From the NCBI GenBank assembly GCA_010093705.1, contig MU006089.1, positions 534,562 through 598,561 on the forward strand: DNA of 64,000 nt, read 5' to 3'. The stretch's first letter is position 1; each line of letters opens with the position of its first letter. Shown one piece after another: positions 1 to 13,370 of this stretch. This DNA is from Patellaria atrata CBS 101060 (taxonomy: Eukaryota; Ascomycota; Dothideomycetes; Patellariales; Patellariaceae). Made by a program: the position numbers and the translations under genes. The notes beneath the pieces are model-generated. The model ran no database searches. It saw only the letters and a list, made by a program, of their open reading frames with translations, and was not told where the DNA came from.

Positions 1-2023
1 CCCCTGGGGTCAAGGGAACTCGTATCTCGAATTCTGTACCCCTATTTTGACCTGATGTCTCTGATCTTGTGCAGTGTAGGTCACCTCCAAGCTTACGAGC
101 AAGTCCTTTTGCTACAAGTAAGCCAAGTCCTAAGCCTTCACTCTGACGAGTTAAGGAGACATCTTCACGGGCGAAAGGCTTGAACAGGTTCGGGAGGAAC
201 GCTTTTGGAATGCCAGGCCCGGTATCTTTCACGTTGATCACCACATATCGTGACTTTGGGCTGAGCCTAGCGGCTACGTTGATAGTACCTCGATGTGTAA
301 ATTTTATTGCGTTATGCACTACGCAGGAAATGACTTTAGAGAGGTCCTTCTCGTCAACTATTCAATAATTAGTGAAAATAGTATTAAATGTTGACAAGTT
401 TAACCTACTCAACAGGGTCTCCGGAACCCCCGGAACGACAGACCACTCGATTGTCTTAGTACTCTCATTTCCGCTAGAGCTCCTTGTCCGGACTTCAATT
501 ATCTCACCGTTATCCGTTTCATGGGCGATCGCTGACTCTGGGCGTCCTCCAACCTTCAGTGAGTCGTTCACAACATACTGTAGGACATCCCGAACGTGTG
601 TGTAACGTAAGCCTGGGGCAACAGTCCGTTCAAGAGGAAAGTCCATGGATCGAGGAGAATTCTCTCGCGCCAGTTGTTCGCTAACCAATGCAGATTGAGT
701 CACCGCGAAAGATTCAAATGCCGCATAACTGGGTAGTGGGCTGGGCTGTGATCTTGAAGCGACGCTTGATTTCGTAGCTTGAATTTTGGCAGCATTACCT
801 GACTCCCAGGCCACGCTCTTTCTACGTCGCTTGTTGTGTCCAAAATTGATTGGCATATTGTTTCCAGTAACGACGATATCAGGCCTTCGTTCCTTTTCAC
901 ATGGAACTTTATCCTCATAATCAGCATCAAATGGAGTATGCGGAGTGTCCGGAAATCCCATATTCATGTCATAAGCATGCACAACATTGTCCGCAGCTTC
1001 GACAGCTCTTCTAGAGCTGTCTGGTATATTGTTTAGCCGAGGGAGACACGGGGAGATTACAGTTGACTTACCCTGAACGATTTCGATATTCTCTTTTAGC
1101 GTTTCGAACACTTTCCTAAGGCGGGCGTCTTTTAGACCTTCTGCTGCCTCCTGAACAGTGCCATGCATTACATCTAGCATTCCCACTATACCCTGCATAG
1201 GGGTTCTGAGCTCATGGGAAAGACTCCGTGCATACGGTTTGAGAGACTGAGCTGCAGAAATAGCCTCGTGAGGTATCACCCGGCTTGGATCCTTTGATAG
1301 GGCATCTGGTCTTGGGAAAACATCACCAGAGAGTAGACGTTCGAGGATCACATCTTCAAGTGCGTGAAACATCATTTCGATATAACCCCAGCCTAGAGTT
1401 CGCTTCCTAGCTCCTTCTACCGACCACATCACACCGAAGTGGGCAAAACATTTTCCATCGGCGAAAAGTGGAATTCCGATATAACTTTCTCCTTTGAATG
1501 GCAGTACATTTGGGTTTTCTGTGACAAATTGGTCGAGCATTTCCGGAATGATGAAAACTTTGTCGTGCTTCATATACGCACATGGACAGCTATATGCGTG
1601 ATATTTGATGTTTTTCATCGTTTTCTTGACCCCTCCGGTGGTACCATCGTTGGCATACATCGCAACGCCCAACAGACAGGATCCGGGATGTCCGATAGGG
1701 GGCATCTCAACGGCGGAATCTTCATCGTCGGCCAGAATTCTTTTGGAAACAAATGCAAGCTGCGCACCCGCAAGGTCGGTGAGTCCCTCCACAACCACTT
1801 CCCAAAAGTCCTCAGTGGTAGTTGTCCGTAACCGCTGCTTCAACTCAATCAACTTCTCCGCCGCGTTATTTTCAGCCACAACAAAATGCTTCCTGACCTC
1901 TTCTCGAAACCCGGCATCATGCTCATGAACAACAACTCCAGGAACTGGTCGCGATAAACAAAGTGTCTTTCTTGGTAGTATGTCCGGCGGTTCGTCCCGC
2001 GAGCTCTGCTCGCCACCACCCAT
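1..2023 (-). CDS. GAF-domain hybrid histidine kinase, 5' part (cut by window edge)
   Basis: Fungal two-component sensor kinase that would autophosphorylate a histidine and relay phosphate to a receiver domain. The start ATG is at 2023. Exons read 1072-2023, 409-1020 and <1-357, with two 51-bp introns (1021-1071, 358-408). Residues about 70-230 form a GAF-like sensor region. The H-box SHELRTPMQG follows with His near residue 270. About 180 variable residues come next, and then the ATPase part: N-box HNAIKFT, G1 DTGPGIP, F-box FKPFARED and G2 GLGLGL, all seen after splicing out intron 2. The sequence runs off the left edge, so the C-terminal receiver expected for a hybrid kinase is not visible. 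There is no transmembrane segment, so it is probably cytoplasmic. Intron 1 has no in-frame stop and a length divisible by three. The kinase class is certain; the stimulus is unknown. Confidence 0.93.
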
Positions 2024-4608
2024 TTTTCGGCAATTTCTCCAGTTTCCAAATGTTACTTTTCAAATGCTCGTTTTGTTGCACCAGAGCCTTTAGGGGTTAA
2101 TGACGGTCTAGTGGTGAGTAAACTTCTTTACCAAATTTCTAAAGAAAACAGATGTTTGAAACAAGAGGTGGAGGAAGATCTGCTTCTGGTGATCTTGGAA
2201 AAGGTGGGAAAAACGAGGGTCAAAGTTCTGGAGTGGAAATGATCGACTCATCAGCCCGAACATTCAGCGGTCTGGAGAAGAACGATGTGCGAAGCTGGAC
2301 CCAGGGCGTACCAAGGCTACCTTCTTGGTTCTAGGGCGAACCTGAGGCTGACTAAGGGTCGTATCTTGACCTGCAAGTACTTTCTTATTAGCTCCGTGTC
2401 GGTTTGGATATTCGAGGTGGAGCTTCAGAAAGCTGGACCATATCTTCTCGTAAGGGTTGAAGGTAAGGTAGTTTTAAAGAAGAGCACGAGAAGAGACAAG
2501 ATGGGAGCTACAAATCCACGAGTAACTGGTACAACTCCGTACGATAAGCTCACACATATGGTACAAGTACAAAATCTCACCATTGATTGTTATTAGGCGG
2601 GACTAGCAAAGACAGGGAAAAGGCGGAGGGAATAATCACAAAACCGCTTTCTCGAAAGGGCACTGTCTGGATAGTTTCTCACAATAATTGGATAGAGTAG
2701 TGAGGGGGCCCCCTTGGGGGTAAGTCAGGCCCTGAAGGGGGAGCGGGCACTGGCAGGCAAAGATGGGTTGTGTGTCGGCGGTGGTACTGTGTACTGTGGG
2801 TTCTGCGGAAAGTCTGGAAGGGGCTTAGTGGGTACTCAAGCACTTTTACTGTAGCACGGACAATTTGTTGGTGGTTTGTCTTTCGACCGTTCTAGACGCG
2901 TTTCAGGTTCCTCATCTTTGCTGTGCCAACCCACCTGCGCCCTCATGAACCAGTTCTTCGGTATCGTGGATTCGTGGAAATCATGCTTTTTCCATCTTAT
3001 TCTTGACTCTCATATCATCAATATCCTCGATTGTAATCATCCAAATCATGTCGTGTGCTCTGTGTGCATTGCAATATCTCTGCAGAGGAAGCGAAAAAGG
3101 GGTCTGCTTCAGTCTTCAGATACAGTAACTGCACCCTGATGGATCATCGATGAGGTGATATAACATGTAGCTTGAAAAGATTACGTATGCTTGCGATCGG
3201 GGGATCAACGGCGCGAGAACTCTAAAGAAGGATAAATGGCCGATCATGCCGATAAATCTGATGCTTGTCCAGCACTTTTCTGAGTGTTTACCGTGATTTC
3301 TGGCAGGGACATACTTGTACTGTATGCAGTTGGAGTTCTAGAACGCACCTTCAAGCCGTTTACCCATAACAGCTTCCTGCGAGCCTTGGCTTTCGTCAGA
3401 GGCGTTTATGCAAGGCTTGGTTCAATCTACTACTGCTGGCACGTCGTAGCACGACAAAAAGCAGTTCCAAAAGAGGACGACCAAGCCGAGAAGGCCATAC
3501 TTACAAAATCACAACAGAGTCAATCCTATTTACGTTGCAGCCGACAAAGCCGAAGCCTTCCATTTTTGCTCAAAAGCAGACGAGAAATAGATCACCAGGG
3601 ATTGTAGAAAACTCACAGAGCACTGCGAAGTTGCTTCAGCGATATTCAAAATGGATCCACTAAATTTCAATATGAAGTAAAGTAAATGAAACTCTAAGAA
3701 ACTCTTCTAGCTTTTATTTCTGATTATGTTGTGCGTTGTAAGAGTTCTGCACGCTCTGGTGGAGTTATCCCTCTTCCTTACTGCACAACAAGACTATAGT
3801 AGCTAGCTTATATACGCTAGTTCTATCTTTGTGCTGCGCTCACCAGACCTTCTTTTCTCATTATATCTGAGGATTCCATCACGCTCCGGTTATTCACGTG
3901 CCGTATGACCGGCCTATCATACTTTTCTGAAAAGATCTACTTTCCGCCTAGCAATTCTCGATGCGTTTCCTAATAATCCCGTCTGACGATTGGTGCGTCT
4001 CTTAGCACAAGATGTTAGGGTAATGTCTCAATAACGGGAATAAAACACATCGAGCCGTTCCAGTCGCTCCACTACTCGGCATACGGACCCTTTCCGATTG
4101 ACTTAAGTTTATGTTCATGACAGATAATCAGATGTTTCCCTTACAGGTTCAGTAATTCCTAGATCAAGGAGCCTCCACGAACAAGTTGCTGTGCTACTTT
4201 GATGAGAGGTTTTCGGGAGACTTAGGTTAGAAGCTGATGTAACGATACGCAAAGGCATTTGAGTATCCTTTTTCTAGTCACCCCGATATTCTTCACTTTT
4301 GGTCTCTATTCTCGTGGCTTTCAAGCACCATTCCCTTTACTCAGATATGAGGATAAAAGAAATTGTAGGAGATAGGAGATATGAATTTCTGTGTTACGAA
4401 TCCTCCGGAACTCCTCAAAATCCTGTTCGGTGGTTCTTGTTCTCATGATGAAAGATGTCGACGTCACGTTTCGGTCTTCAACCCCGCCTCCGAGTAACAG
4501 CCCGAATGAATCCATCGGACGCGGATTAGAACGGTAAACAGCCACAATGATGTGATTAAGTACCGATTAGATCCTATCCTGATGCCCGTGTTCCCGTCCC
4601 TTAGCGCT
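2024..4608. other. Intergenic region, kinase upstream and dipeptidase 3' side
   Basis: About 2.6 kb between two genes on the minus strand. It should hold the promoter and 5' leader of the kinase and the 3' end of the dipeptidase transcript. Only short open frames without domain or splice support occur. A G/C block near 2700-2740 reads as an imperfect palindrome (runs of G, then C, then G). No RNA gene or mobile element was recognised. Confidence 0.6.
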
Positions 4609-6217
4609 CTAGAGAGCCCCAAATTCTGCGTCCAGCATAGCGTCCCCCCTCGTCAGGAACTGGATATCGTCCTCTAGCGGTTCTACAAGCTGCTGCAGAC
4701 GAGCGGCAACTTCATCGACCTCCTTCCATACCCTTAATAAATTTCGCCCAACTATTTTTGCGCAATCCTCTTCGCTCACACCTCGCCTCAAAAGCTCTGC
4801 TACCAGATCTGGGAATTTTGATACATCCTCCAATCCCCTAGGAGTGCTCTGGATTCCATCATAGTCCGTTCCAATGCCCACGTAGTCATACCCTATCAAG
4901 TCACCGATATGCATGATATGGCTCACCACATGCTCAAGTGTTGAGTTCTTCGGATAGAAATCCGGGATCCCCGTGGACGAATTCGATGCCGTGCACGACA
5001 CGAAGTCAGGGCTGAAGTTCACCATCACAAGTGAGATTCTCTCCTTAACGAGATGCAGAATCTCATCTGGTACATTGCGGGGATGCGGACACAGCGCATG
5101 TGCCGAACTGTGGCTGAATATGGGAGGTGCCGCGCTGCCTGAGATGTTCTTCTCTCTGTTTCCAACGAGCGTATCGCGCATTGTCTCCGGACTCACGTGA
5201 GAGAGGTCAACGATCATGCCCATACGATTCATCTCATGGATTAGTTCAGCACCGGCAGGGCTAAGACCGTGCCAGAGAGGCGTTGCCACTTCGATCTCGC
5301 CTTCCTTGTTAGGTATGACAGCTGCGTCGGCGTAGATATTGTGGCAGTTCCATGTCAGCGTTGCATAACGAACGCCTAGACTATGGTAGAGTCGGAGAGT
5401 AGAAAGAGAATTGCCGATTTGATGCAGGCCTTCGATTGCCAGGGGCGAGATAAGATTCCCAGCTTTGAAAGCACGGAGAGCGGAGCGGTAGGAGGGGGTT
5501 GGGGTAAAGACTTTGGGATATAGGGCGGCCAGACGATGGAAGGCGTCGATTTGTTCCAACGTTGCTCGGACGTCTAAGTGTATTAGTTGAGTTGGAAAAG
5601 AGTATCCATTCTACGGATCTAGATCTTCTGAGAGTTTGAATCTCATGCATGAGGTTTTCAATTTGACTCACAGGGCGCATAATTCTCGTCCGAGAAATCA
5701 GTAACATTCTCCGGGCAAGGAAGAAATGCACTCCAAAATGCTCCTCCCTGCTTGCCAGTTTGAAGTCTAGGAAGATCAAAATGTCCGGGAAAGCCGCCGT
5801 TCTCAAATGGCTCCTTGAATCCTGAACCATATATATGATTCTTATGAAGAAATCTTACTAAGATTAACAGATCGTTGTGACCATCTGTACTTTTGTCAGA
5901 TTGTCTGATTTTGAAGTTTCAAAGTAATCATGGAAACTACCTATCAGGGGATTCTTGTCTAGTATGCTCTTTGCTCTTTCTTCAATGGATAATTTTCCGA
6001 ATGATAACTGATCCCATGATCTGGACCAACTCGTAGGGAGAAACAACCTGAGACTGAAGCCGAGAAAGACAATGAGGACAACATTTCGCACTACTCCCCA
6101 GTGTTTAGACTTAGCTTGCTTTGTTCCTGGAGCACGGATAGGTGCGGGTTCCATCAACACTCTCTTTTCGTCCATCATATAGAAATTAGATGAAAATCTG
6201 GGAAGTGGATCTTTCAT
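4609..6217 (-). CDS. Membrane dipeptidase, peptidase family M19 (renal dipeptidase-like)
   Basis: Zinc-dependent dipeptidase of the amidohydrolase fold; family members hydrolyse dipeptides. Three exons: 5941-6217, 5672-5884 and 4609-5573, giving 484 residues with both introns restoring the frame. Zinc ligands expected from human renal dipeptidase are visible: HxD in DGHND (made by joining exons 1 and 2), the Glu of IEGLHQIG, and the histidines in DLSHVS and FSHSSAH. A hydrophobic stretch near residues 43-58 (VVLIVFLGFSLRLFL) makes it a likely type II membrane protein, not the GPI-anchored form of mammals. A second Met lies 13 codons downstream of the chosen start. It is divergent from ILM1, with 219 bp between the start codons. 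Physiological substrate unknown. Confidence 0.93.
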
Positions 6218-6436
6218 ATCGATTCATTTCTCAATGTCTGAAAGCATTATATAGGTATATACTTATTACTACAGCACATAAACAAACTGACGTCGGAGTT
6301 AACTGTAGACCCCGGAGGGAGCTCAGGCCAACTACGACAGGGCGTTGCGGCCCGGGAAGCTTCAAAGGTCCTCTGTTGTCACAGCAAACCCATCTCGAAA
6401 TAATCGATACGTTCACGTCCTGGAATTGACATCAAG
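6218..6436. promoter_or_regulatory. Shared divergent promoter, dipeptidase / ILM1
   Basis: The two start codons face away from each other across 219 bp, so both promoters and 5' leaders must lie here. A TATA-like stretch (TTATATAGGTATATA) is near 6248-6262. The assignment is inferred from geometry. Confidence 0.6.
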
Positions 6437-7103
6437 ATGGCTCTCATATCAGCCTTCACAATGATTCGGGCCATTGCCCTCTTCCATCTCACCGTTGCAT
6501 TCTATCTCCTAAGCTCTCCGAAAACAGTAGCAGACCATAATCTAGTCTTTCTGTTAGGAGCATCAATGCGGCTCGTAAGTGCACCTATATACATAAGCCG
6601 CAACCTCTGACCTTAAATGCAGGAGCATATCTCTGCATTCAACAAACCTTCGCCCGTAACTGCGTTCCTCGCTGTCGTATTCGCTTTCCTTGGTATCTCC
6701 GACCTCGCAGCCGCGTCTTTGGCAGAAGAAATTGCTATTCCGTATTGGAACTCTCAAGCACCCGTGCGGGCGTTTTTCTTATTCGCCTTGACCAGCTATA
6801 CGTATATGTATAAGGAAGGTGGGATGTTGGCGAACCAGGGGTTCAGATATAAGCAGAATGTGGGTGACAACTTGAAGAATGGTGTGGTATTTGCGTGGAG
6901 TTTCATGGAGCTGGTGTCGTGGTTCTGGGTAAGTAATGGATGTCTAGTGCATTATGTGCTACTCATATGGTTGATGTTGGCTTTTATATTTGATGCTAAC
7001 ATTTATGTTATAGGTGTTTCTGCTTATCCGAGATGAGAGGCGACAAGCAGCGATCAGACTGATGGAAAAGCGAAGGGCTGAGGCTGCAAGATTAAACTTA
7101 TAG
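6437..7103 (+). CDS. ILM1: Ilm1 family protein (increased loss of mitochondrial DNA 1)
   Basis: Small multispanning membrane protein. The yeast family member was named for mitochondrial DNA loss in mutants and localises to the ER; its biochemical role is not settled. Three exons: 6437-6574, 6623-6928 and 7014-7103, giving 177 residues. All introns have GTAAGT donors, and the last has a clear GCTAAC branch site. The N-terminus MALISAFTMIRAIALFH and the conserved block around FLGISDLAAASLAEE identify the family. Several hydrophobic segments alternate with short loops, and the C-terminus is a basic charged tail (RDERRQAAIRLMEKRRAEAA). Length matches filamentous-fungal homologues as I recall them. 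Confidence 0.9.
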
Positions 7104-7628
7104 AGGAACGACCGAGCGTCAGAATAGCTCTCTCGGACAAATAAAAAGGACTAAGGATATTATATTAAAATACAAAATTGAAGGAATTGAAAAACGACAC
7201 AGTTCTCCCCGCTGAAGCGAGGGGTAGTCTGTAGTATCTGCCTACTCAGTTACAACCCGAACTTAATGAAGAAAGCCCCTACATACGGTCACGTTTTAGC
7301 ATGGCCCTTACTCTATCACACCCAGGGGATGAGGTACGACCTCTAAGTCCTATCGTCTATCGAAGAATTTACACGATTTTGTGATATATGCTAAGACATA
7401 AATTTGGCTCAATTGAGATGAGTCGCTACCTCTTACGATCTTCTAACACTAATACTGAACATTACAACAGAAATAGGATAGAGCCACTAACAAATTAGCA
7501 TCCAGTGCTGTTATTATATTACAACAAACGTACATATACTCCAATACCATCTTTATCCCCCATCGCCCTTAATCATTTACCATTCAACCGTTCATAGTAA
7601 TCCTAACGCTAGTTAATTTACTCCATAC
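7104..7628. other. Convergent intergenic region
   Basis: This stretch lies between the stop of ILM1 and the stop of the sterol-dehydrogenase-like gene. It is AT-rich and should hold both 3' ends. No gene, RNA or repeat of note is seen. Confidence 0.6.
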
Positions 7629-8730
7629 TCACACCATCCGGCATCTTACCTTGCAGCTGATCCCAATTCCCTCCTGAAGCCCAACAATAGGACTGTATCC
7701 TAAAACCTTTCTCGCTTTCTCTATACTCGCATACCGCACACCATACGCGTCTTTAACACTCCCAGCGCTTAAAGTAACCTCCTTTCCAGTCATCCACGTC
7801 ACCCAGTCCAAGATAGACCCAGCAAACCACGCCAGCGTCTTCGGAATCCGTATCTCATAGCTCGGGATATGACCAAACTCAGTCCACACAGCAAGACAGA
7901 AATCCCGAAACGGTATCGGTTGGCCGTTAGTAATGAAAAACGCTTCTCCAGCGGCGGACTTTGGGCCTAGAAGGTTTTCTAACGCAAGCACGTGAGCGTG
8001 GGAGACATTGTCTACGTAGGTGAAATCGGTCAGGTTGAAGCCGTCACCTACGACGAATGGGGTTTCTCCTTTCTCGATACACGCGTGGAGCGTAGGAATC
8101 AGTTGCGTATCACCTGGTCCAAAGATGACGGAAGGGCGTAGAGCGCAGGTGGCTAGTTCGGGGTAGTTGACGGAGAGGACCAGGTGTTCTGCAATTGTCT
8201 GGACATGATCAATCTGGAAAGTCTGGGTATGGGGTATTTGTAGTGTCAATATAAGCTACCTTCGATTGCCCATACACCGTCGTAGCTCTCCCCGTCGGAA
8301 GCGTCTCCTTCATATTAGGAAAATCGTGATCCAGATCATCCGATATCACACAGCAAGTACTCGTATACACGAACGCTTTAACTCCCTCCTCCCTCGCCGC
8401 GTGGAGTATGTTCTCAGTGCCCTTGACATTGATGCTGAATACTTGCGCTCTTTCGGTTTGACTGTATCTAGCGCTGCCGGTGGGAGAGTATCCCGCCGTG
8501 TGGATTATCACTGTGGGCTTAGTTCCCCGTATTGCTCTCAACGCGTCGGATTTACTGCGCAGATCGGCTTGGATGTAGTTAACGCCGCTGGGGAGCTTGT
8601 ACCCGAGTGGTGTAGGTTTGATGTCTAGCACTGTGGTTTTGAACGATGGGTGTGCGTTGAGCAATGCGTGAAGGATGGCTGAACCGACGAAACCTAGTCC
8701 ACCTGTTACCAGTACATGCTCAGCTGGCAT
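7629..8730 (-). CDS. 3-beta-hydroxysteroid dehydrogenase / Erg26-like sterol dehydrogenase
   Basis: NAD(P)-dependent extended short-chain dehydrogenase, of the group that includes sterol-4-alpha-carboxylate 3-dehydrogenase of ergosterol synthesis. Two exons, 8260-8730 and 7629-8213, joined across a 46-bp intron, give 351 residues. Visible are the nucleotide-binding GGLGFVGS at the N-terminus, the catalytic YGQSK (Tyr-x3-Lys), RPSVIFGPGD, and the substrate-side FTYVDNVSHAHVLA typical of the family. It may be a paralogue and not the main Erg26, so I give no symbol. Odd point: the last residues in the annotated frame look unlike a conserved end, and a +1 frame over the same bases reads DQLQGKMPDGVSME before a stop at 7618. 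Divergent from NAT9 across 148 bp. Confidence 0.88.
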
Positions 8731-8878
8731 TTTGAACCCCTAAGAGCAGAGCCAGTAAAGTTTATTTGAAGTGCATATTTAATAATTAATGGTAGTCAGA
8801 TACCGGTATGGTGGTTTGTCCCGGAAGTACTAGACTATCGAAGTTCTATTGTCTCGTCATTCGCTCAAAAGAGATAAA
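8731..8878. promoter_or_regulatory. Very short shared promoter, sterol dehydrogenase / NAT9
   Basis: Only 148 bp separate the two divergent start codons, so both transcription starts and leaders must fit here or overlap the neighbouring gene. The strip is AT-rich in its middle (near 8765-8795). Inferred from gene geometry. Confidence 0.6.
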
Positions 8879-9720
8879 ATGCTACTCAACGCGCACATCG
8901 GTAATATAACAAAACGAAACTACAGCTTCACATTTGACGTAAAAAACCTAACACTCCGCAGCAGGGGTCGCAGACCACGTCCTCCTAGTTCCGTACTGCG
9001 CCCACCACGTCCCGACCTATCACGAGTGGATGCAAGACGAGGTAAATTAATCCACAACCAGCCACCATATCCCAAACTTAGACCCCGAGTTGAAAGTAAT
9101 CCTCTAATGATCACTAGGAACTCCGACAAGCAACCGCCTCTGAGCCCCTCAGTCTCCTAGCGGAATACGCGATGCAGCAGTCCTGGCGCGCGGACGGGGA
9201 TAAACTGACCTTCATCGTCTGCGCGTGTGATCAGGGGATATCTGAGACTTTAAGTGGGGTTGGTGGTATCAAGGCGAGTGATGGGTATGATGCCCCAGAG
9301 AAGATGATCGGGGATGTGAATTTGTTTCTCTGCGAAGATGACAGAGATTGGGATTTAGATGACGATGGGAAGGGCAAAGGGGGCTTAGTAGGGGAGATTG
9401 AGCTTATGATCGCTTCGAAAGTGCGGCAGGGGAAAGGATACGGGAAAGCTGCGCTCTCTGCTTTCCTTGCCTTTGTTGCTAGGTGGGAAGAGGCGATATG
9501 TGCGGACTTCGATGGACGGAAGGGTAGGGGGTTGGAGTATCTACGTGTGAAGGTTGGGAGGGGGAATGTGCGTAGCATTGGCTTGTTTGAGAAATTTGGG
9601 TTCACAAAGGTAAGCGAGGAGCCGAACTATTTTGGGGAGTTCGAGTTAAGGAGGGGTGTGGGGGATAGAGAAAAGGGGGAGGATGGGAATATCAGGGTTA
9701 TTGAATATCGGGAGGAATGA
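8879..9720 (+). CDS. N-acetyltransferase 9-like GNAT protein (NAT9)
   Basis: GNAT-fold acetyltransferase of the NAT9 family; animal members are linked to tubulin and microtubule stability, and the fungal role is not established. Exons 8879-8900 (22 bp), 8965-9041 and 9118-9720 give 233 residues. The conserved N-terminal block VLLVPYCAHHVPTYHEWMQ, then TASEPLSL and YAMQQSW, appears only after splicing, which fixes the start. The acetyl-CoA loop is visible as RQGKGYGKAAL, and the later GNAT motif is NVRSIGLFEKFGF. The first acceptor is CAGCAG, so either of two AGs three bases apart keeps the frame. The coding strand is C-rich in exons 2-3 and becomes strongly G-rich towards the stop. The stop lies 91 bp from the stop of Rpt4 on the other strand. 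Confidence 0.9.
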
Positions 9721-9811
9721 CATGAGTTGAGAGAAGCTGTTGAATACGGCAACTTTTCGAATTCGTGGAGGGACGTAGTCCATGTTCTACATTTGGTGTG
9801 ATTCACACTGT

Positions 9812-11154
9812 CTACAACTTCTGGTATTCAAGCTTGCCTTCTAACTTCTTCGACTCTGCCATCTTCCTGACTGCTTTGCTGAAGTCGTCCTGGTTGATGG
9901 CATCCCGGTAATCCTTGATAGCGAATAGACCACTGTATAAGATCAGTAATGTTGTCACTTGTTTCAAAAAGGGAATACTCACGCTTCTGTAACTACATTC
10001 CTCAAATCTGCTCCGTTAAACTGATCACTCATTTTAACGACGCTTTCAAAGTCAATCTCACCCTCCGTCTGAACACCCTGAGCATGAATCTTCAAAATCT
10101 CCAACCGCCCGACTTCGTTAGGAAGTGGAATCTCAATTTTACGATCCAGTCGTCCAGCTCTTAGAAGCGCAGGATCTAGAGTATCCGGTCGATTCGTTGC
10201 CATGATGATTTTCGTCTTACCTAGGTAATCGAAGCCGTCTAATTGGTTTAGGAGTTCCATCAATGTACGTTGGATCTCTCTATCCGCTGATGTGCCCTCT
10301 GAAAATCTTCGTCCGCCGATAGCGTCGATTTCGTCCATAAAGATGATGCAGGGCTCGTGTTCTTTGGCATAGCCGAACATTTCGCGGATGAGACGTGCAG
10401 ATTCTCCGATGTACTTGTCGACAATAGCAGATGAGACAACTAAAATGGGGTTCAGTTATAATCTTCGCTTTCCAAGTTCTATTTCACTCCTTACCCTTCA
10501 AGAAGTTTGTCTCCAAGCTGCTTGCCACAGCCCTAGCCAGGAGAGTCTTGCCAGTTCCAGGGGGTCCGTACAGCAAAACGCCTTTGGGAGGTTTGATGCC
10601 GACCCGTAAGAAGAGTTCAGGGTTCTTCAGTGGTAGTTCAATGACCTCTCGTAGCTCTCTGATTTGCTCATTGAGACCACCGATACCACCGAAGCTGACC
10701 TGACCGGGATCTTCTAATGACATATTATAAACCAGAGGGTCAACCTCGCGGGGTAGCATGCGCATTATGGTAAGTGTTGTCATATCTAACGCAACTCGAG
10801 TGCCTTGCTTGAGTTTGGCCTTATCTACCTTCGATCGACAACCGACGACATATCGTGGGCCTGACGATGCTTTGACAATGACTATGACTCCCATTAGCTG
10901 CAACAGTACTTAAAAGAAAGAACAATCAAAGACTTACACCTCTCATCATCTAATTGTTTCAAAACCTCTCCTATTATTTGTCCCACACTCTGTAAAGCTT
11001 TGATGTTGTCCTCTGAAACGTCGAAATCCCGCTGCAGGCCCTTTATTTCTAGTCGTAAAGCTTTTAGCTTTGCTTCCCATTCCCTTGAATCTAGCAGCTT
11101 CTTTTTATATTCTTCGAGGGCGTGGTCACGCTCTGGGTCACTGGCACCACTCAT
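9812..11154 (-). CDS. RPT4: 26S proteasome regulatory ATPase Rpt4 (PSMC6 / S10b)
   Basis: AAA+ subunit of the 19S base that unfolds ubiquitinated substrates and feeds them to the 20S core. Four exons: 10938-11154, 10495-10881, 9983-10439 and 9812-9932, giving 393 residues, the normal Rpt4 length. In order: N-terminal coiled coil (residues about 10-70), OB-fold with [11 protein letters not shown], Walker A GPPGTGKT, Walker [10 protein letters not shown], second region of homology ending in [10 protein letters not shown], and a C-terminus LEYQKL like yeast Rpt4. All three junctions are phase-consistent; for example, exon 1 to 2 restores DERFIVKASSG. Divergent from enolase and convergent with NAT9. 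It is expected to be constitutive; a proteasome-specific promoter element was not looked for base by base. Confidence 0.97.
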
Positions 11155-13370
<2,216 letters not shown>

